Positions 35,573 through 40,333 of a stretch of 40,333 nt of DNA are shown one piece after another. Within the stretch, counting starts at the first letter, position 1. Each line of letters begins with the position of its first letter. The notes beneath the pieces were generated by a model. It made no database searches. It saw only the letters and a list, made by a program, of their open reading frames with translations, and was not told where the DNA came from. Origin of the DNA: Saccoglossus kowalevskii (taxonomy: Eukaryota > Hemichordata > Enteropneusta > Harrimaniidae). The DNA lies in the NCBI RefSeq assembly GCF_000003605.2, contig NW_003122409.1, forward strand, positions 1,141,542 to 1,181,874. The letters are read 5' to 3'. The position numbers and the translations under genes were made by a program.

Positions 35573-35971
35573 TTAAGGTATAGATGCATGTTCGTGGGCA
35601 CTCAGAGTGATTTTTTTTGCTTTTCTTACCCAGACAGTCTTGGCTAGATAGTGTTCGGATAAGTTTCGGAGCATTGTCAATGCTGGAACATGCCCAAAAA
35701 TGGATTTTAAAATATAGGGAATCGAGGCACGCGTTTGTGATTGAAAATCCCGAAAGTTTGTTTACGTTGCTCTTTGATTGACAAGTCACTGTTGATGTTA
35801 TATGCAAATGAGTTGCTGGCCTCAACCAACTACCAACTAGTCTTGCAAACTACAAAAAAAAGACAAGACGTAGACGCTTCCAGCATGCAAGCGGAATACA
35901 AAAAACATAGTTGTAAATGATAAGTAAACTTTTTCAACATGTCGACAACTTCTAGCCTGGCAGCTTCCAGT

Positions 35972-36984
35972 GGAGTATCAAGGGGAAATTTCTCTTCTCT
36001 GGGGTTCTCCACGCGTGTCAGGGGGGAATATCGTCTCGTCTCTATGTCACGTCCCCTTGAGGTACGGGATCGGGAAAGTCACTCACAGTCAAACAAACGC
36101 ACACAACAAAATACGTTTCAACTCTCGTCGTAGTCGGTCAGTCGAGCACTCTATAAGACACAGCACCCTGGGGAAAAGTCCCCAAGACTATCGCAAGGCT
36201 GGGCCAAGACTACCTCTAGACTGCGTCAAGACTCGCCCTAAGACTCTCCAGGACTGCTTCTCTCCTCGTGTACTCGCCAAGACCAACTAAAACAACTTTA
36301 TTCATTTTCAAAACCTTAACCAATTACAAAGAAGTATTAAGACTCTAAGGCGTGGCCTTCAATCATACAGCCAATCACACTAAGTACTGAACACGTCTTA
36401 TCTTTTGATTAATCGTTCACTACATTAATAACTGCGAATACCAACTGTCAGAAATAGTAGTCCGAATAGCGACGGTTATCTCGCAATTAGTTCCAAATCA
36501 CTGAGCCAAGTTCCATCCAGAACCTCGCATGGGCCGAAACGATGACAGACACCCGGGGGCTACTTCCACATTAAGTGGGTAAGGGTGTGAAGCCTATCTC
36601 TCGAAAACCATACTCACTTCTAAACCATTTTTTTCTATTTATATACCCACTTCTAAACACAAGTGTTTTCAGGGGAAAAAAAACCACCCAGCTCACAACT
36701 TTCGCAACCAGTGAGCGCATCCGGGCGATGCATTTTATTCAGCCTTTTCTAGTATTTGGCTTTGAATATAAGATCTGTGAAAAAGTAAATAAATGCTACA
36801 CATTTCTAAACCAAACCACTTCTAAACAAAATAACGTGAAATGACACCCCAGTCGGGCGGCACATACCCGTATTGCAATTCTATGGAAGTAGCCCCCCGG
36901 GGGACAGACATAATACAACCATTCGCTAGTAATCAGCTAATTAAGTCGATTAACAGATACGCAAAACAAATTCATCACAGGAAT
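35972..36984 (-). mobile_element. Solo LTR, copy 3, interrupted by a MITE
   Basis: On the minus strand the LTR runs from TGTGATGAA (36979) to CCCTTGAT (35977). Near-identical 5-bp flanks lie on the outside: GGAAT at 36980-36984 and GGAGT at 35972-35976. Removing the 351-bp MITE and its 8-bp duplication leaves about 644 bp, close to the 661 bp of copy 2. It shares the inverted CCAAT motifs, AATAAA and AGTCTTGG-like repeats of the family. It is inserted inside the TTAA-flanked element. Confidence 0.85.
36552..36902. mobile_element. 351-bp MITE with 8-bp target duplication inside solo LTR copy 3
   Basis: CCCGGGGGCTACTTCCA at 36552-36568 is mirrored by TGGAAGTAGCCCCCCGGGG at 36884-36902, with one or two extra G/C on the right. 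GACAGACA flanks it on both sides (36544-36551 and 36903-36910). The uninterrupted LTR copies have a single GACAGACA (as TGTCTGTC), which proves the insertion. An 8-bp duplication fits hAT and a few other superfamilies, but the CCCGGGGG end is not the usual hAT CAGGG, so I do not assign it. It has no transposase gene. Confidence 0.9.
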
Positions 36985-38687
36985 ACTGTTAAATAATTTT
37001 TTCACGAATTTTTTTCTCCGAAGGCATTATAAAACTGACTAATTTTACATTTGTCGTTTCGCTGTAACGATCACCGTGCTGATAGCATTGCGATGTAGTA
37101 GTGGATAAACACCATTCAGACCATTGCTGTGCTGTCATCGATAACTAACTTTTCAGTGGCAAAATACACAAACGTGAAATGCTCGGTTACTTAAAAATAA
37201 AAAAATACCCCGAAAATTACAGAAACATCGGCAACGAGATGCTGTTTTTAAAAAACCGCGGAAAAATCACGCACTCTGCGATGCCAAACCCCCTTGTCAG
37301 CTAGCATGCATCTGTAGCGATGTCGCCGTGCTCGGCGACCTCTGGTAATATGGCACTCTATGAATGAAATATTTTCTGAGGTCAGGGTTCGTTTTAATTT
37401 TTATCGACCCATCGAGTCTGCTCGTAGTTGAATGAAACCTGTTTCGATTTACAATAGTTGTCTTCCATTTCGACTTTTGCTCACCGGCGTTTGAGCGATT
37501 GAGTACAAAAACTGTGAATAGCGGCCATTGTGTAGCAAAATATTACGGCCCATTTCAACCTAGCCGTCTAACTTAGCACGATCCATTTCACCGGGGATCG
37601 TGAAAAACTGCGTCATACAGAGTATTTGTTAAAGGTTTGAGGAAAGGTAAATTTAGACTCGACCCACCCAATGGAGTTCCCTATGTTTGTATAACTGTAT
37701 GAATATCTCATCGGCTTTACGTAATCCATTGTGCCCCTCCCTAAGTAGAAAAGATAACACGACGCCATGGCAGTTTTCACGCAAGGTTTTGACTCCGCGG
37801 ACGATTTTACGTTCGTTTCCCTAGTATTCTAAATATTTTTATTTTATTTTTTTATCTGACGATTGAACATCAGCAAGCGTCGGTGTATGATGGATTTTGG
37901 CATGTCGTCGTGATGCAATAGCCATTTGTGTGGACGATTAACGTCACTTTCATAAAACGACCATTATCTTCGTTCGTGTTTTCTGGTTAGTCAGAGAGAT
38001 TGAAAATTAATTAGCTCCCACAGATTTTGTCAGTTTGTCTTGACATTTTCACACTATTTTGACAACGTCTCTACGAACAAAAAGACGTCTGGGCTTATTT
38101 TTAAAGCTTTGCATTCTCGGACAATGCATTCGAAGTGTGAAATTGACTATACGGCACACATCCTGCTTGACAACTTTGTAATATGAAAACAAAACATACT
38201 ATATAAACGTTGTGTGAAAGTTTTACCCGAAATAAACAAGAATTGTGCGAGCTATTTAGATTTGAACCTCCATGGTAAACTGAAAAACACAAGTGGAGAT
38301 AATGGCTAATTTGCATAACCATTCACTCAGTAAGAAGTTTGCTAATGCCCATAATTAAAATGGCTGTAACAGTTCCAAATTTAAACCTATTATCGTTTTG
38401 TAAAAAGTTAAATATAGTGCATAATATGGAGATCCCGTCATTACTTTTTTTCACCATGTTTCTTTTTGATTATTTATGTACAGCCTTGCTAAATCTTGCT
38501 AAGCATTCAAAAGAGAGAATGTTTGTACCAGTTTTCTATATTTTAAAATCGTCTTTTGAGTATGTTCCACTATTCACAATGCTGTGAAATTTTAACAGTC
38601 TATAGCCAAGACTGTTTTGATAATAAAAAGCAAAAAAGAAAAGAAAATTCACTCCCAAGTGCCCACGAACCTGCATCTATACCTTAA

Positions 38688-39580
38688 TGGTTCCTTTACT
38701 CATTTGCATCTACAATAAGCTTAGCCAATAGATGCACCTGACTCATCAAAATTTTGACCAACCAACCAACCAACCACTCATTCTAATTATTGTTGAGTGA
38801 GGGCGCTATTTACTAATGAGAGGAACTTTTAAAAGAATTAAACAGATATATATAAATGCTATGAATTAAAATGTTGACTAATATGATGAGTGAGTAATGT
38901 GTTAAAAACATCATAAAAATATGTGCTTATTAGACCATTCCTATCTGTCACTTCGACTTTTATTTCTTGAACAAATATATTGAAAAAAACCGTGTGCTCG
39001 TCTACGTAATTCACGGGGCAGCCATTGTCGACGTATTTGTGTTTCCCGCCCCACTCTCAAGATCACTGCAACGATACGATACGAACGAGTCGCGGCCAAT
39101 TTTAAATCAATAGTAAAGTAAGGCTAGAAATATAACTAGTCAGAAATAGCCGCCTTATGATAAACGTGAATTATGAGAAAGCGATCTAAATATTTATGGA
39201 GATGTGTTTAGATACCTTATTAATTCCTCCAGTTATATTTTGCACTCATTACAACGCTTATTTTCTACACTCTCGTGAATCCGGTCAAATTTGGAGTTTC
39301 GTCGAGAAACTGTAAATTTGCTAGAATTTGATCCATTACACGACTTGTGCCAGCCTTTTCGTTATTATAGCTATATATCGCCCTCTACGCCATACGTCGT
39401 GCCATACCATAACACACGGTAGGGTATGAATGATATTGGCAGTTACACTACGTATTACTAAACTGCCAAACAGATTTTCCAACAAAAAGATCTTTCAAAC
39501 TTCAATGACGCACGAGCTTGTTCACATATGATTCCATTGGGGATTTTATGAGCAGCGACACACTGGATCCAAAACGACGA
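38688..39580. other. Intergenic, no gene seen
   Basis: Contains a short (CCAA)n run at about 38757-38775. The stretch 39000-39110 is CpG-richer than its surroundings and could be a promoter for a gene outside the window, but nothing confirms it. Confidence 0.55.
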
Positions 39581-39671
39581 GCACGCATGGTCATTCTATT
39601 GGATAAGCAAGGTGGGCACGCATGGTCACTCTATTGGATAAGCTAGGTGGACACGCATGGTCACTCCATTG
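39581..39671. repeat. 35-bp tandem repeat, about 2.6 copies
   Basis: CACGCATGGTCA recurs at about 39582, 39617 and 39652. Each is followed by an YTCYATTG block, and the first two then continue with GGATAAGCWAGGTGG. Confidence 0.9.
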
Positions 39672-40333
39672 TAGGCTAGACGCAATGATATTTTGGATCA
39701 CCAGGTCATTCCTAGACGCGTAATTAGGACTGAGTCGAGAATCAATTTTGGGTGCCAGAAATCATTCAAAGACGTTTATTTGGGTATAATTTGCGCTGTC
39801 AAGACAAAGTTCAGGCTAATAAAATAAGATTGACGACGTTTTCCCATGATAAAAAAGTGAATTATTTGTTGAAAAAGGCGGAGAAAAATTGATACGCAGA
39901 AATCGTGACGTTGACTCTATGCATGCAATGCAGCGTCATGGAAATTGTCTACAGTACACGTACACGCATCTTTCGATGACGTGATTATTTTGCCAGCCAG
40001 CCCAGGACGCCGTACAGACATTGTACTAAGGTAAGAGCCTTTGTCCTTTTCCACAAATTTTAATATATTCTTAACAATTGCTTTACCTCTAAAACTCTGC
40101 ACACCATGCTATGATCATTCAGTGTTTTGTACTAAACGACTCATCGCTTAGCAAAGCCAATTTTCAGGATTTATTGGCACACGATGTCATGAATCAGAGA
40201 AACTAATGACCAAAAATAAATATTGCATCGTATATAAATGATGACAGCGATTTACTAGGTCTATGACCTGTGACCTCATATGATGTATGTGCACTAGTAA
40301 CAATTACCTAACCTACCGGTCCTTCACGGCCAT
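39672..40333. other. Right edge, no gene seen
   Basis: No coding exon recognised. An AAG|GTAAGA donor-like site at about 40029-40035 follows a CpG-containing stretch and could end a non-coding first exon of a gene to the right; this is only a possibility. Confidence 0.4.

Larger units (their letters stand above)
35577..38683. mobile_element. TTAA-flanked element with about 150-bp terminal inverted repeats, carrying nested insertions
   Basis: The left end (35577, GGTATAGATGCA..GTTCGTGGGCACT) is mirrored at the right end (to 38683). Matching continues inward through CAGTCTTGGCTA, GGAACATxC and ATTTTAAAAT to about 35715 and 38540. Both ends are flanked by TTAA (35573-35576 and 38684-38687). Subtracting the LTR insertion leaves about 2.1 kb. 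No transposase frame is visible, so it is non-autonomous or dead. TTAA targets are used by piggyBac and Kolobok elements; the GG ends do not match the usual CCY of piggyBac, so I leave the superfamily open. The TTAA-GGTA start resembles the MITE at 17770. Confidence 0.75.

Noticed and set aside
35830-36290. Short open frames over the LTR at 36 kb (also seen over 28.0-28.3 kb and 23.1-23.8 kb)
   Set aside because: They recur in different LTR copies only because the LTR sequence recurs; frames are not conserved between copies and show no domain.
36575-36844. 89-codon frame inside the 351-bp MITE
   Set aside because: It is low-complexity, far too short for a transposase, and has no known motif.
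37700-37830. Short ATG-led frame near 37767 in CpG-richer DNA
   Set aside because: It ends after about 20 codons with no splice-supported continuation, and lies inside the TTAA-flanked element.

Overview
The window is animal nuclear DNA that is AT-rich, intron-rich and loaded with transposons. Three observations show this: conserved metazoan genes split by GT-AG introns, an intronless rhodopsin-class GPCR, and many MITEs, solo LTRs and minisatellites. It is probably an invertebrate (a deuterostome such as a hemichordate, or a lophotrochozoan). I cannot name the species, and the lineage guess is weak.

Left third (1-17.6 kb): a head-to-head pair of housekeeping genes. NUP107 (nuclear pore Y-complex) runs leftward from an ATG at 9697 and leaves the window inside intron 14. 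I could trace 14 phase-consistent coding exons (579 codons). DNA polymerase lambda (POLL) runs rightward from 10001 to its stop at 17581-17583 and is complete: 9 coding exons, 591 residues, with BRCT, dRP-lyase and catalytic residues all present. The two start codons lie 303 bp apart, so the spacer is probably a bidirectional promoter. The introns hold a 33-bp minisatellite with a palindrome in each unit (1-940), a tRNA-derived SINE, a dead LINE reverse-transcriptase fragment, a PIF/Harbinger-like MITE and two copies of a dispersed AGCTCCGCT-bounded repeat.

Middle (17.6-31 kb): a TTAA-type MITE just after POLL, an intronless cytosolic sulfotransferase (20220-21101), and a solo LTR broken by an assembly gap with duplicated edges. 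Next come a second 33-bp array of about 2 kb (23998-25975), which leaves one strand open for 628 codons, and an intronless adenosine-receptor-like GPCR with eroded signature motifs (26327-27277, minus strand). A second solo LTR with a perfect 5-bp target duplication and a fragment of a related LTR follow.

Right third (31-40.3 kb): no host gene recognised. It contains an LTR-like module, a decayed Ty3/gypsy-type retroelement with its middle deleted (32.7-34.7 kb), and a three-level transposon nest. In that nest an 8-bp-TSD MITE sits in a solo LTR, which sits in a TTAA-flanked inverted-repeat element (35577-38683). A small 35-bp tandem repeat lies at 39.58 kb.

The genes do not form one pathway. 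NUP107 and POLL are probably linked only by a shared promoter; the sulfotransferase and GPCR are independent single-exon genes. I found no convincing new multi-gene system. The most unusual features are the repeated 33-bp periodicity in unrelated arrays, the datable transposon nest, and the motif-eroded receptor.
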